The position numbers and the translations under genes were made by a program. This document shows positions 32,801-45,232 of a DNA stretch of 64,000 bases, in pieces. The stretch is from Avena insularis (Eukaryota; Streptophyta; Magnoliopsida; Poales; Poaceae): positions 276,031,533 to 276,095,532 of the forward strand of contig CM042689.1 in assembly GCA_023614405.1 (NCBI GenBank), written 5' to 3'. Under the pieces are notes generated by a model, which worked only from the letters and a program-made list of their open reading frames with translations, had not been told where the DNA came from and searched no databases. Within the stretch, counting starts at the first letter, position 1. Each line of letters starts with the position of its first letter.

Positions 32801-33706
32801 AGGCACCCAGGACACTAAGAAATGATTGGTTTCTTTGTTTGAAAGCTTTCGTGTGCAACCATGTGCGAATAATTAAATCGGCGGTTGGTTGAACTCAGTA
32901 GGTTGTGGTAACTCGAACCCGCGTATCCAGAGATGTAGATAGTGTAGGTTGGACCGGTACGCGTCGGGATTGGGGAGCTACTTCCTGAACGGTTCCTTCT
33001 TGGACTTCTCCCTATCATCACCCAATATGAGAGTGGTGGTACGAGCTGGGCTAGCCAAGTCACATGGGTAAAGTGTTCTAACCCCTACATGGTGTATAAA
33101 CTAAGTGCTTAGCCGTGTCCCCGGTTATGGACAATTTGAGCGACCTGATACTGATGCTATGATATTTCTCACTCATCCTTATTTCTTAATTACTTAAAAC
33201 TTGTTGGGTGAACATAATTGGGTAGGACCACCTGGGAGTGAACCAGAGTGTCCTATTTATCGTATTGGAAAACTACTTTGTTATAAATGTTAGGATAAAA
33301 CTATTGCTTTATGCAAATGAGCCTGAACTCCACTTGGCCAAATAAGCATGTAGTTGATAGATCTGTTGTTAACCACTTTAGCCTACTTGCCATACATTCA
33401 ATGTATTGACCATTCGTGGCTACAACGTTTCATGTTGCAGGTTATATCGTATCTGAGTGGTCGTTCATAGGTCGCGAGACTCCACTCAACAATTGTTCGC
33501 CTGTGGCACATTTGAAGGATGGAGATCTACCTTGTATTCGTTTTTTAGTGTGTACTTGAATAAATAATGTAAATTCTGGATCATATTCGTTGTATTTATG
33601 ATGCACATTTATATTTGGTATCATTTTGTACTGTGTGTGCCAGTGAACCGATCCAGGGATTGGCACTATACACATGAACTCAGCCTTATCAGGCAAGGGT
33701 GTTACA
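29824..33706 (+). repeat. 3' LTR of element E
   Basis: This 3,883-bp LTR pairs with 24103-28110. The palindrome is at 30523-30534, splice-like borders at 32496 and 33440, and the conserved core at about 33060-33135. Confidence 0.93.
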
Positions 33707-34762
33707 TAATTGGTCCAAGCCAATCACTGCCCTCTTCGTGACCCCATGTGTCTGCACGATCCTTTGGGGCTGGCTCATCTCTGTTAAGCCTCCTTCTGGG
33801 TAGGATAAAACCCTGATGAGTTCCAAAAGACTCTATGACCTGGTGATGCCCTGGCAAGTGCCATATCAAATGGACTATACCACTAAAAACCACTCATAGC
33901 TAATCTAGACACAACAAGTGTGGGGAATAAGGGTGCCCACCCATATGTTGGATCCACACAAGGAATCACAACGTCACGTTAAGGTCGTCTTGCCTACATA
34001 CGAGAGGAAAATGATACATCTGACTTCTCCATCCCATTCCAAATCTCATGGCTAACGCGTTATATACGACGCTAGAATCACTGATGTCATGGGTTGTTAT
34101 GTTCCTAGTTGATTATCATTGTTTCAAATAGAAACTTAAGTTCTATTGCTCCTTTCTATCATCACTTAGGATGATATCAACAATTTATTTATTTGAGAAA
34201 ATAATATTTTCTATCCTTGAAACATAGATGATAACACACAATTTGCAAATACTTTGATAAAGACTCTTCAAAGGACATGAGCAAGTGATGAAATTGCCTT
34301 GTGATTGCAAGGTAGTGAAGTCGGATGCTTGCACTGGACCTTGAGCTTCTATGTCTACAAAACATCATTATTGCCCGGTAAGCACAATATTTAAAGAGGC
34401 AAAATGATTCTGAATAGTAATGCAATGCATTATTTATCATTGATTTTATTTTTGTGTTTTACCCATCATTTTAGTTACAAGGATTCCTTAAAGAATAAAG
34501 GATTCTATTGTAAAGAATAATCTTTAATATTTATTGAATATCATATTCATTTATTTATTAAGATATAAATTTTTATATTTATTTATTTTTTTAAGAATTA
34601 TCATTTAAATAAAAGAATTTCTTTTTATAACTCTAAGCATTTATTTAGTATTTTTCTAAAATACTATAGTATCAATATATAATAAAAGTGATTTTTATTT
34701 ATTTTTATCTTCTTTATTTAATTTTATAAAATTACATAAGGAATATATATTACAAAATTCTT
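33707..34762 (-). repeat. Truncated LTR fragment A, right part
   Basis: This continues fragment A after element E and matches fragment B around 54915-55530 (for example the segment with CCAAGCCAATCACTGCC). The final 300 bp is very AT-rich (34440-34760). It ends abruptly near 34762, where GC-rich chromovirus LTR sequence begins, so this is a breakpoint and not a natural LTR end. No gene is seen. Confidence 0.6.
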
Positions 34763-36064
34763 GACCATCCTGTGTTGTTATGCGGTGTGCATGTGCTGTT
34801 GTGGCCGCCGCCGTGGATAGTGTGGGTTGCAGCGCCCTCTGGGGTGCTCCTCGTGCCGCCACGAGCTCATCGGCTCCTCTCCTTCCTCTTTGTTTCTTCA
34901 GCAAGGACCTCTGGTGAGTTGTGCTCCTATGAACTCTAGTGTACCTAGCTATCTCGAGTTCCACTGTGTATCTAGTGTCCAATCTCTATTCTGTGTTTGT
35001 ACTGATACTAGGGTTCACCTCTGGTGCTTATGTGATGATGCTATGGTCTGATATTAATGCTCAGTGAAGATTGTGTTCTCTGTCCTTAGTGATTCTTGTC
35101 ATCCTTAGATGATGTGATGTTGTGGTTGATCTGATGCTATGGTAATCTGATTTGGTGATGTTGTAAATTGATATGTTCATCTTCTGTCAGTATCTTGATA
35201 CTGACAGTATCACTGTCAGTGATGATTCAGTGCATTAGTGTTTGTGACTTGCCTGTTTATTCATAGTCTGAATTTTTATTCAATAGAGTTTGATGATTCT
35301 ATGAAAATAAATAGATATATATGGTATGATCTCTGAGTCTGGTCTCAGGGAAATGATTTGCTAGTTGATTTATAAAAACTAGACTATCTGGTTGTCTTCG
35401 TAGTAAGATCAGTGCTTGTGAAACCTTCTTAGAATGGTACACAAGTGGATCTTGTTGCTGGCTTCACTTATGGTCATTACTAGAACTTGATAGATGCTTA
35501 TTAGTAAGTTGGAAAGCTTATTGTTTGATCATGCCTATGATGCTGGCCTGAGGCTCTAGGATCTTGGGTCCTAGTTGGTTAAGTGAATGGGTTTGTTTGT
35601 AACTTATAAGATATGAGGTGCTACTCCCTCTGGGAGATGTGCCCAGATATTGTAAGAACAAATGATAGATTATAGAAGTTGCATGTGTTAAAACCAAATC
35701 TGTGAGGCTGGTCTGAGAATTTGGTGTTTTTGCTAGGTTTGATTTCTGATCTTTATACTCAAAACCTCTAGGATAGATTCACCTCACTAGGGTGATCATT
35801 GAGAGGTTGTTTCATGAAACAACACATGTTTCTGTCTGGATAAGATGAATAGATCATGTGGTGGTTTATGACACTCAACACAAAAACTGATGATTGTTGT
35901 GGTTGGTGGTTATGTTGGTGTTACTGGTTGGATCATGTCCTTCACCTCCTGGTGTTGTTCTTGTTTCCCTTGGTTCCTGTGCTTGGCCTTGATCTAGCCT
36001 GCTCCTCCTTGATCTTGTGGCTTGGCCTTGTTGTCCACCTGATTCTTCCCTCTCTTTATGTCAC
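34763..36064 (-). repeat. Chromovirus 3' LTR, distal part
   Basis: This nearly matches 62637-63807. It is continuous with 44048-45105 once element F is removed. GTCAC at 36060-36064 is F's left duplication. It contains a small inverted-repeat-like stretch ATCTTGATACTGACAGTATC (35191-35210). Orientation is taken from the LTR start at 45105. Plus-strand frames such as 35856-36179 show no domain. Confidence 0.7.
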
Positions 36065-39000
36065 TTTAGAGTTCCCAACCTTTAATAAGGCAGAGATCCC
36101 TGTGTTTACAATGCTAGTCCCTGGATCAATAGCTAGCATCCACAGTTTAAGATGTAATATCAAGAAACAAAGGTCATAATACAACTTTATAACCAGGAAT
36201 AAAATAATACATTACATCTTACATAGATCATTTGGCTATCTTATTACAATGCAGCAGAAATAACTATATAGCATGGAGTCCTTCATCTTCAAAGTGCCAC
36301 AGGCAGTCATGTTGGTTGTAGAGTTGTAATCCAATTTAACACACTTCACTAACATCAAACAAACCTGCAACATAATAAGTTACAGCCACAAGGGTCAATA
36401 CATTTGAATTGTATTGGCAAGTTTCACTACTATGTAGAAATTAGTGGATCCTATCATTACATGCATATTTGGCTAAGTAGGGTTTAGGCTCATTTGTAGA
36501 AAGCAATATAGTTTTGTCCTATCTTTTCAAAATAGTTTTGCTCTTTTGAAAATCTTTCTGAACTCCTTGGAAAACTCCAAGTGCTTCAAATCCCTTGTTG
36601 TCACCATCAAGTTTTAACTTTGAGAAATTGGAATGTCGAGATCTTCCATAGCTTCAGGCCTTAGTTGCTCAGAGTTGTCCGTAACCGGGGACACGGCTAA
36701 GTACTTAGAATTTGATCTTCTGCAGAAGTTGTACACTTTACCCACATGACACAATCTCGTCTTGACGCCACCAGTGGCCGCTGGATAAGTACTCACCAAA
36801 ATGGAGTACCGGCAGATCGAGAATGTGACAAAGTCTTTCCATAGGAGTCCTCCCAATACACAATGCTAGCTTGTCTACCAGGCACCAATGTAGGGTTTCA
36901 AGTTCCCTTACACAATTCTAGTTAACCTGAAGATGCCAATGCATGGGTCTTCCACTATGTAGTTGACTAAGCCAGAGCCCATTTAGCATGTGGCTGTACA
37001 CGGAAGCCACTATACGAGAAACGTGTTCAATCTCTAAGTCCCTGGGTAGTTTGCTTCTGGTGCACATACAAAAAGAGATAGCCATATAAACATGGTTCCT
37101 TTTGTTGCCACCTTGTCCAAAACTTGAGTATCCTTGTCCACCTAGGTGGTTCATTGAGTACTTGTTTTATTATATAAAACATAAGTCTTTTCAACTCTTC
37201 ATATAATCATATCATGTATCCCATCCCAATATATAGCAGGGCTAAGCATACTACAACTACAATGTTTCCACTAAGGAATATATAAGGGTATCCTATTAGG
37301 ATTTAGCATAGCTTAAAATATAGAAATCCTTTTCATGCATGTTACAAAAATCCACTAAGTATAATGAAAATAGTAGGACTTGGATGATAGTGTCACTTGC
37401 CTTAGTAGTTGGTGGTGTTGGTACACTCTTCGCAATAACACACTTGACAATCAACACAATCTATCAAGCAAAACAACCAAGAAAAAACATACACAAGATC
37501 AACACTAATGGCAACACAAAAATCATGCAAAGTATGCAAACATGCAAGATGAAAAAATTTATTGTACAAATTTTTATAACAAGGTTCTGAACATTACTAA
37601 GTGATTTCTGAACATTTTAAATTTTCAAGATTACAAATGCAACCATTTGTGCAATTGTAGCAATTAGCAATATTTTCTAACACTTGGAAAGTACGTTCTT
37701 ACTAAATAATTTCCACGATCTTATTTATACTAGAATAAAATTATATTTTTGTATTACTGTACAGAGGGTTCAATATACAACCATCTACAAAAGGATTCAC
37801 TTAAAAATAATTTACACAACAATTTTTATACTCAAAATAGTCCACAAATGGTTCTGTATAAAACGTGATTTTAACAGACTCAAAAATACCGAATTATGGG
37901 TCCACTGTGTTCTACTCGTTTTTATGAATCCATAGACATATTATTTGCTAAATTTGGATATACAGAACTAAAGATATAATTTTTATGGTGAAAATGACCA
38001 ATTAAACCATTTAATTTATAAATCAAATTTTTGTACAGAGAATAAGTAATATTATTGCTGAAATGGATTCTACAGAATCTCATCTTTTCAGGGATACCAA
38101 ATTTATAATTTTTGGACTTCTAAATCTTTTTCTATGAATTATACAAGTTCATACTAATATCTGGAAAAGTCAAACTCGGGAATTGACTGAAATTGATTTT
38201 GACTAATCTGACTAAGTTGACTGTTGACTACGCTGATGTGATGATGATGTCAGATTTGACTACAGAAAAAGTTACTCGGATGGAAAAACTTTCTACATGA
38301 AAGTTATAGATAACAACTAGATTTATCTACTGTTTAAAGGAAATTGTGTTTGGAGTAACGAGGTGGGCGTAAAATGGATTATACCTTCTAAGATCTGAAT
38401 CTTTGACCGTGCTTTTCTCTCTGATCGATGAACGAAACGAGGTGAAACCAGCGGGAATGGAACCGTCTTGACGAGGGGAACAACTTCCGTCTTCAAGCCA
38501 CCGCGATCCGAGGTCGTTTTGAAGGTCGATTTGGGTGGAGAAGATTGGGAAGAACTTTGGACGAAAATGGGGCTAAGATGAGTTGAAAACTTATGAAATT
38601 TCCTGTAGTGGGGTTTATATAGGAGGGGGTGGGGGTTGGATTAAAGGACATTAAAGAGAGAGAGAAATTAGGGAGTATTTAGTGCAATTTAGGAGGGACA
38701 TTGAAAGTCATTTAAGTGTGAAGACCAAGTATCCTCGTTCGTGTGCTCGTGTTGTGATCGTGTACCTACGTGGCCTCCTCGTGGCCTCTTGGCGATCGGC
38801 CTGGTTGGGCCGGCCCATTTTGGCTGGCCTGGCCGGCTTTTTTTTTGTTTTATATTTTTTTCTATTTTTTAATTCTTTCATAACTTTTGATTTAGAGCTC
38901 CGAATTTGTTGATTCAAATTTCTGCGAGTTCGTAAATTCATGGGAAATATTTTAGGACATAAATTTTATATATTTTGAAATATTTATTTTTCTCAATTAT

Positions 39001-39633
39001 TAATTAGTCAATTATTGTACGATTGCGTGTGTGCGATATTGGCCTAGTTGCAGGGCAATATATTTGGAATGATTTGGATTCTTTCCTTATTTGAACTTGA
39101 TTCGATTTAGTTCCACTTTACATGGATAACCATGAATTAAAGTTTGAAAATATGAGAGGATAATTTTATAAAATCTTAAAATAGCTCACATAAGCTATGG
39201 TGCTTATTTTAAAACGAGACTCTTTGCTTTTATTTTTGGTTCAAAACAAAACTATGGTTGTTTGAAAAATGTAAATGAAGTAGTTGATATGTATAGATGG
39301 TTTTTGGTTGAGAACATTCTTCAAGATTAAAAATAGATTTTCAAATACAAGAAGTCTGTGAAAAAGATTTTGAAGGGGAACCTTGCAAATTAAAATTTTG
39401 AAGTAGAGGAGATATATGGATAATCTTGATGCTTGATCTTAGGGTTTTTGTTAAATGCTATTTTTATTTTAAGGAGTACCTTTATTTGGGGGAAAACTTT
39501 TGTAATAGTTTACAAGGTTTTAATGTTTCCAATTAGAAGCAAAAAGTTTCTTTTCCCCATAAATTTCAACAATTGTTTCTTTTGTTTATTTATTTTTCAC
39601 ATTTGAAAATTTGGAAAATTTTGGGATGTGACA
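36065..39633 (-). repeat. 3' LTR of element F
   Basis: A TATA box (minus TATATAAA) lies at 38614-38621, the palindrome TGGGCCGGCCCA at 38806-38817, splice-like borders at 37400 and 36365, and the conserved core at 36674-36749. Short frames such as 36918-37154 recur in the other LTR copies but have no known domain. Confidence 0.93.
38614..38621 (-). promoter_or_regulatory. TATA box, element F 3' LTR
   Basis: TATATAAA on the minus strand; the equivalent is at 43030-43037 in the 5' LTR. Transcription from there leaves about 2.5 kb of R/U5 before the primer site. Confidence 0.6.
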
Positions 39634-39634
39634 G

Positions 39635-39652
39635 GCTACCACCCTTAAAAGA
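39635..39652 (-). other. Polypurine tract of element F
   Basis: On the minus strand it reads TCTTTTAAGGGTGGTAGC, one base from the 3' LTR. An exact 18-base second copy is at 39714-39731. Confidence 0.75.
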
Positions 39653-39713
39653 AATCTCGTCCCAAGATTTGGGAAGCCTAGAGGTTACAATTTGGCTTCA
39701 AGGCAACTAGAGT

Positions 39714-39731
39714 GCTACCACCCTTAAAAGA
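39714..39731 (-). other. Secondary polypurine-like tract of element F
   Basis: Exact 18-base duplicate of the main tract, 79 bp away; element E has the same arrangement. Confidence 0.65.
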
Positions 39732-40468
39732 TTTTCAACTAGATTACATCATGTGTATCTCTTGGTTGTTGTTGTTGTTGTCCTTGATGTTGGAGTCTCT
39801 TGGAGAAGTCATTTGTTTGGGTTGGATTGGGATTAGAATAGGCAAAAGATTTCTAGGGAAGAAGTCTACTCACACACAACAATTCACGCAAGCAATCACA
39901 ATCAACATTCCACTCAAACAACAAGATTCTAGCATATTTTAGGCAACAAAATATTTTTGCTACACCACATAAGTTGGTGGGTTTGATATAAACTAAATAT
40001 GGTGGTCCAACTATATGGTTCACTTGAGATTATTCCATCCTTCTTTGTTGTTTCTTATTGAATGAGATCATGGTTTCCTTGGGAAAAATTCTTGTGTCTT
40101 GGCTACAAACTCCAAAGATGATGATGATTCTTCTAAGTTGTGTTTCCTTAGTCTTCAAGTCTTGAGTAATATTTCTTGTCTCACTTGTAGTCCTTAGTGA
40201 TATCCAAGTTGAAGTCCTTGGTGCAAATAAAGTTGAAGTCTTTGATGATGTTGAAGTTGAAGTCATTTGAGTTGGTGAAGTCCTCTGCTCATGGTTGAGG
40301 CTTTGTCCATCAAGTTTGAAAAGGAAGAGATGTAGAATCAAAACCAAAATGGTCGAGGAAAGAGTTTACAAGATTGTTTGTAAATAAGTTTTGGAACAAA
40401 TACAACTCCTATTTTTTCTAAGGGGTTTTGTCCAATCCTAGGGTTACAATCCTACAGGCAACACAGTG

Positions 40469-40480
40469 CTCTGATACCAT
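40469..40480 (-). other. Primer binding site of element F
   Basis: The minus strand reads TGGTATCAGAGC, a perfect initiator Met-tRNA complement, two bases after the LTR. Confidence 0.92.
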
Positions 40481-40482
40481 CT

Positions 40483-43400
40483 GTAGAGTTCCCAACCTTT
40501 AATAAGGTAGAGATCCCTGTGTTTACAATGCTAGTCCCTGGATCAATAGCTAGCATCCACAGTTTAAGATGTAATATCAAGAAACAAAGGTCATAATACA
40601 ACTTTATAACCAGGAATAAAATAATACATTACATCTTACATAGATCATTTGGCTATCTCATTACAATGCAGCAGAAATAACTATATAGCATGGAGTCCTT
40701 CATCTTCAAAGTGCCACAGGCAATCGTATGGTTGTAGAGTTGTAATCCTATTTAACACACTTCACTAACATCAAACAAACCTGCAACATAATAAGTTACA
40801 GCCACAAGGGTCAATACATTTGAATTGTATTGGCAAGTTTCACTACTATGTAGAAATTAGTGGATCCTATCATTACATGCATATTTGGCTAAGTAGGGTT
40901 TAGGCTCATTTGCAAAAAGCAATATAGTTTTGTCCTATCTTTTCAAAATAGTTTTGCTCTTTTGAAAATCTTTCTGAACTCCTTGGAAAACTCCAAGTGC
41001 TTCAAATCCCTTGTTGTCACCATCAAGTTTTAACTTTGAGAAATTGGAATGTCGAGATCTTCCATAGCTTCAGGCCTTAGTTGCTCAGAGTTGTCCGTAA
41101 CCGGGGACACCGCTAAGTACTTAGAATTTGATCTTCTGCAGAAGTTGTACACTTTACCCACATGACACAATCTCGTCTTGACGCCACCAGTGGCCGCTGG
41201 ATAAGTACTCACCAAAATGGAGTACCGGCAGATCGAGAATGTGACAAAGTCTTTCCATAGGAGTCCTCCAAATACACAATGCTAGCTTGTCTACCAGGCA
41301 CCAATGTAGGGTTTCAAGTTCCCTTACACAATTCTAGTTAACCTGAAGATGCCAATGCATGGGTCTTCCACTATGTAGTTGACTAAGCCAGAGCCCATTT
41401 AGCATGTGGCTGTACACGGAAGCCACTATACGAGAAACATGTTCAATCTCTAAGTCCCTGGGTGGTTTTCTTCTGGTGCACATACAAAAAGAGATAGCCA
41501 TATAAACATGGTTCCTTTTGTTGCCACCTTGTCCAAAACTCGAGTATCCTTGTCCACCTAGGTGGTTCATTGAGTACTTGTTTTATTATATAAAACATAA
41601 GTCTTTTCAACTCTTCATATAATCATATCATGTATCCCATCCCAATATATAGCAGGGCTAAGCATACTACAACTACAATGTTTCCACTAAGGAATATATA
41701 AGGGTATCCTATTAGGATTTAGCATAGCTTAAAATATAGAAATCCTTTTCATGCATGTTACAAAAATCCACTAAGTGTAATGAAAATAGTAGGACTTGGA
41801 TGATAGTGTCACTTGCCTTAGTAGTTGGTGGTGTTGGTACACTCTTCGCAATAACACACTTGACAATCAACACAATCTATCAAGCAAAACAACCAAGAAA
41901 AAACATACACAAGATCAACACTAATGGCAACACAAAAATCATGCAAAGTATGCAAACATGCAAGATGAAAAATTTTATTGTACAAATTTTTATAACAAGG
42001 TTCTGAACATTACTAAGTGATTTCTGAACATTTTATATTTTCAAGATTACAAATGCAACCATTTGTGCAATTGTAGCAATTAGCAATATTTTCTAACACT
42101 TGGAAAGTACGTTCTTACTAAATAATTTCCACGATCTTATTTATACTAGAATAAAATTATATTTTGGTATTACTGTACAGAGGGTTCAATATACAACCAT
42201 CTACAAAAGGATTCACTTAAAAATAATTTACACAACAATTTTTATACTCAAAATAGTCCACAAATGGTTCTGTATAAAACGTGATTTTAACAGACTCAAA
42301 AATACCGAATTATGGGTCCACTGTGTTCTACTCGTTTTTGTGAATCCATAGACATATTATTTGCTAAATTTGGATATACAGAACTAAAGATATAATTTTT
42401 ATGGTGAAAATGACCAATTAAACCATTTAATTTATAGATCAAATTTTTGTACAGAGAATAAGTAATATTATTGCAGAAATGGATTCTAAAGAATCTCATC
42501 TTTTCAGGGATATCAAATTTATAAGTTTTGGACTTCCAAATCTTTTTTTATGAATTATACAAGTTCATACTAAAATCTGGAAAAGTCAAACTCGGGAATT
42601 GACTGAAATTGACTTTGACTAATCTGACTAAGTTGACTGTTGACTATGCTGATGTGATGATGATGTCAGATTTGACTACAGAAAAAGTTACTCGGATGGA
42701 AAAACTTTCTACATGAAAGTTGTAGATAACAACTAGATTTATCTATTGTTTAAAGGAAATTGTGTTTGGAGTAACGAGGTGGGCGTAAAATGGATTATAC
42801 CTTCTAAAATCTGAATCTTTGACCGTGCTTTTCTCTCTGATCGATGAACGAAACGAGGTGAAACCAGCGGGAATGGAACCGTCTTGACGAGGGGAACAAC
42901 TTCCGTCTTCAAGCCACCGCGATCCGAGGTTGTTTTGAAGGTCGATTTGGGTGGAGAAGATTGGGAAGAATTTTGGATGAAAATGGGGCTAAGATGAGTT
43001 GAAAACTTACGAAATTTCCTATAGTGGGGTTTATATAGGAGGGGTGGGGGCTGGATTAAAGGACATTAAAGAGGGAGAGAAATTAGGGAGTATTTAGTGC
43101 AATTTAGGAGGGACATTGAAAGTCATTTAAGTGTGAAGACCAAGTATCCTCGTTCGTGTGCTCGTGTTGTGCTCGTGTACCTACGTGGCCTCCTCGTGGC
43201 ATCTTGGCAATCGGCCTGGTTGGGCCGGCCCATTTTGGCTGGCATGGCCGGCTTTTTTTTTGTTTTATATTTTTTTCTATTTTTTAATTCTTTTATAACT
43301 TTTGATTTAGAGCTCCGAATTTGTTGATTCAAATTTCTGCGAGTTCGTAAATTCATGGGCAATATTTTTGGACATGAATTTTATATATTTGGAAATATTT

Positions 43401-44047
43401 ATTTTTCTCAATTATTAATTAGTCAATTATTGTATGATTGCGTGTGTGCGATATTGGCCTAGTTGCAGGGCAATATATTTGGAATGATTTGGATTCTTTC
43501 CTTATTTGAACTTGATTCGATTTAGTTCCACTTTACATGGATAACCATGAATTAAAGTTTGAAAATATGATAGAATAATTTTATAAAATCTTAAAATAGC
43601 TCACATAAGCTATGGTGCTTATTTTAAAACGAGACTCTTTGCTTTTATTTTTGGTTCAAAACAAAACAATGGTTGTTTGAAACATGTAAATGAAGTAGTT
43701 GATATGTATAGATGGTTTTTGGTTGAGAACATTCTTCAAGATTAAAAATATATTTTCAAATACAAGAAGTTTGTGAAAAAGATTTTGAAGGGGAACCTTG
43801 CAAATTAAAATTTTGAAGTAGAGGAGATATATGGACAATCTTGATGCTTGATCTTAGGGTTTTTGTTAAATGCTATTTTTATTTTAAGGAGTACCTTTAT
43901 TTGGGGGAAAACTTTTGTAATAGTTTACAAGGTTTTAATGTTTCCAATTAGAAGCAAAAAGTTTCTTTTCCCCATAAATTTCAACAATTGTGTCTTTTGT
44001 TTATTTATTTTTCACATTTGAAATTTTGGAAATTTTGGGATGTGACA
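40483..44047 (-). repeat. 5' LTR of element F
   Basis: Complete TG...CA LTR of 3,565 bp. TATA box at 43030-43037, palindrome at 43221-43232, splice-like borders at 41816 and 40781, conserved core at 41090-41165. Confidence 0.93.
43030..43037 (-). promoter_or_regulatory. TATA box, element F 5' LTR
   Basis: TATATAAA on the minus strand in a C-rich promoter-like setting; likely start of the element RNA. Confidence 0.6.
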
Positions 44048-45105
44048 GTCACCATCTGATGATGTTTGGGTTGATCAAGTGTGGAGTTTTGCTTGCTGAT
44101 TTTGCTGGGCTATGGCTAAGCTGCTGGTTCTGGTGTGGTGTGAGCAATGGGGTGGTGCACTAGTGCTTATCCATGGCTGTACTTGGATCTTTTACTTGTG
44201 AAAGCATCTGTGGCTATGTCGACAGCACATCCATGCATTTTGGTGTGTGAGCTGCTTGTGTGTCAGCTGCATAGTTGTGGATATGCTCAATGAGGTGTTC
44301 TACCTTTTATCTGGTTACTAATAACCTGCCTGGTGAAACTTGCCCCTCTTACTAATTGGAATCATTTGACTTATGGCTTATTTTTTATGAAAGATTTTAT
44401 TCTTTCATATTGGTGAAACTTGCCCCTAAAAGATTTACTCAATGATGTAAAATGGAGCAGTGCATCTCACTACTCTCTACTAAGAGTAAAAGTTAATAAC
44501 TAATCCTTTATTTTTATTATTGTTTATTCTTTGTTTTGGAGGTACAAGATTTGATGATTCAAGATTAGTGTAGGTTTTCTTTTAGACAGATTTAATTCTT
44601 TGTAATGTTTATTTTATTCTTTTGTAAGGAATTTTGTAATAGTTCTTAATATGTAAATATTCCTCTTCTTTTTGTAATTTTATTACTGTAAAGATTCTTT
44701 ATTAAGTTTATGAGTTACTTTTTGTAACTTATTAATGAAATGAATATATGAAATAAATATTGATTTGTTTGATTACAATTCTTATTTAGAGTTTCTGTTT
44801 ACTATATATTGTTTCTTGATTAAATCATATTACTAAATTATAACTCTATTATTTTAAAATATAATTTCAAAATCTTATGTTTGAATTCAAATTCCTTCCC
44901 CCAAAACACACTAATTCATAAAGATCATGTCAAAGTTTATAAAGATCACTCTCCAAAGCTATTCCTAAACTTAAAGAGTAAAACAAACTTTGATCACCTT
45001 AAGTTTTTATTTGGCGAAAACACCCACATTTTGCAGATGAATGCATGCAAATGCACAATTTCCTAAATCTACCCTTTGTTTGTTCCTAAATGCTGGGATG
45101 TTATA
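44048..45105 (-). repeat. Chromovirus 3' LTR, start
   Basis: On the minus strand the LTR begins TATAACATCCCAGCAT, where TG has become TA, just after a polypurine tract. The inner end continues at 34763-36064. Much of 44300-44900 is AT-rich and non-coding. Confidence 0.75.
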
Positions 45106-45120
45106 ACCTTCCCCCCTTAA
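45106..45120 (-). other. Polypurine tract of the chromovirus
   Basis: The minus strand reads TTAAGGGGGGAAGGT directly before the LTR start. It lies just after the end of the pol reading frame. Confidence 0.8.
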
Positions 45121-45232
45121 ATTAAACTTCGTCCTGAAGTTTGCTGAAGTGTACCTGAACAGTTCTGGATAGGCCCTTCTTAAATCATCTTCTTTCTCCC
45201 ATGTGGCTTCTCTCTTAGGATGATGTTCCCAC
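45106..45232 (-). pseudogene. pol: Chromovirus pol 3' end: second half of the chromodomain
   Basis: Minus-strand codons continue the chromodomain begun at 53481-53577: a REATWEKEDDLRRAYPELF-like segment followed by the short tail (SANFRTKFNLRGG) typical of Tekay/Del chromoviruses, running to the polypurine tract. The two halves are separated by the second copia, whose duplication CCCAC is at 45228-45232 and 53481-53485. Chromodomains steer integration towards modified histones. Confidence 0.75.

Larger units (their letters stand above)
24103..33706 (+). mobile_element. Non-autonomous LTR retrotransposon E (LARD-like)
   Basis: LTRs at 24103-28110 and 29824-33706 begin TGTCACATCCCAAAATTC and end GGTGTTACA. 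The exact duplication TAATT lies at 24098-24102 and 33707-33711. The Met-tRNA primer site is at 28114-28125 and the polypurine tract at about 29807-29821. The 1.7 kb interior has no gag or pol, so it is non-autonomous. The LTRs are closely similar, with one ~120-bp length difference near 24906-25030. It lies inside LTR fragment A. Large LTRs around a non-coding core fit the LARD class; enzymes probably came from a chromovirus, as the LTR start and primer site suggest. Confidence 0.95.
39634..40482 (-). other. Interior of element F (849 bp)
   Basis: It contains the primer site, two polypurine-like tracts, a (TTG)n stretch at 39767-39781 and a Ser/Thr-rich 105-residue minus frame (40030-40347) with repeated TSTS-type segments and no recognised domain. 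It has no coding capacity for retrotransposition. Confidence 0.85.
36065..44047 (-). mobile_element. Non-autonomous LTR retrotransposon F with minimal interior
   Basis: Minus-strand element. The 5' LTR is 40483-44047, the primer site 40469-40480, the interior 39634-40482 (849 bp) and the 3' LTR 36065-39633. LTRs start TGTCACATCCCAAAATTT and end GGGAACTCTACA. In the 3' LTR copy the final CA has become AA (plus strand TTTAGAG). The exact duplication GTCAC lies at 36060-36064 and 44048-44052, and the empty site is preserved at 63803-63807. LTRs of 3,569 and 3,565 bp differ at few positions by eye. There is no gag or pol. Leader and polypurine signals match element E, so both probably use the same helper. 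Confidence 0.95.

Noticed and set aside
35856..36179. Hydrophobic 107-codon frame resembling a membrane protein
   Set aside because: Runs from chromovirus LTR across the F insertion boundary; Leu/Val-rich appearance reflects T/G-rich LTR sequence.
36918..37154. 78-codon frame repeated in F and G LTRs as a possible gene
   Set aside because: Recurs because the LTRs are copies of one another; lies within the predicted intron and has no known domain. Kept only as part of LTR descriptions.
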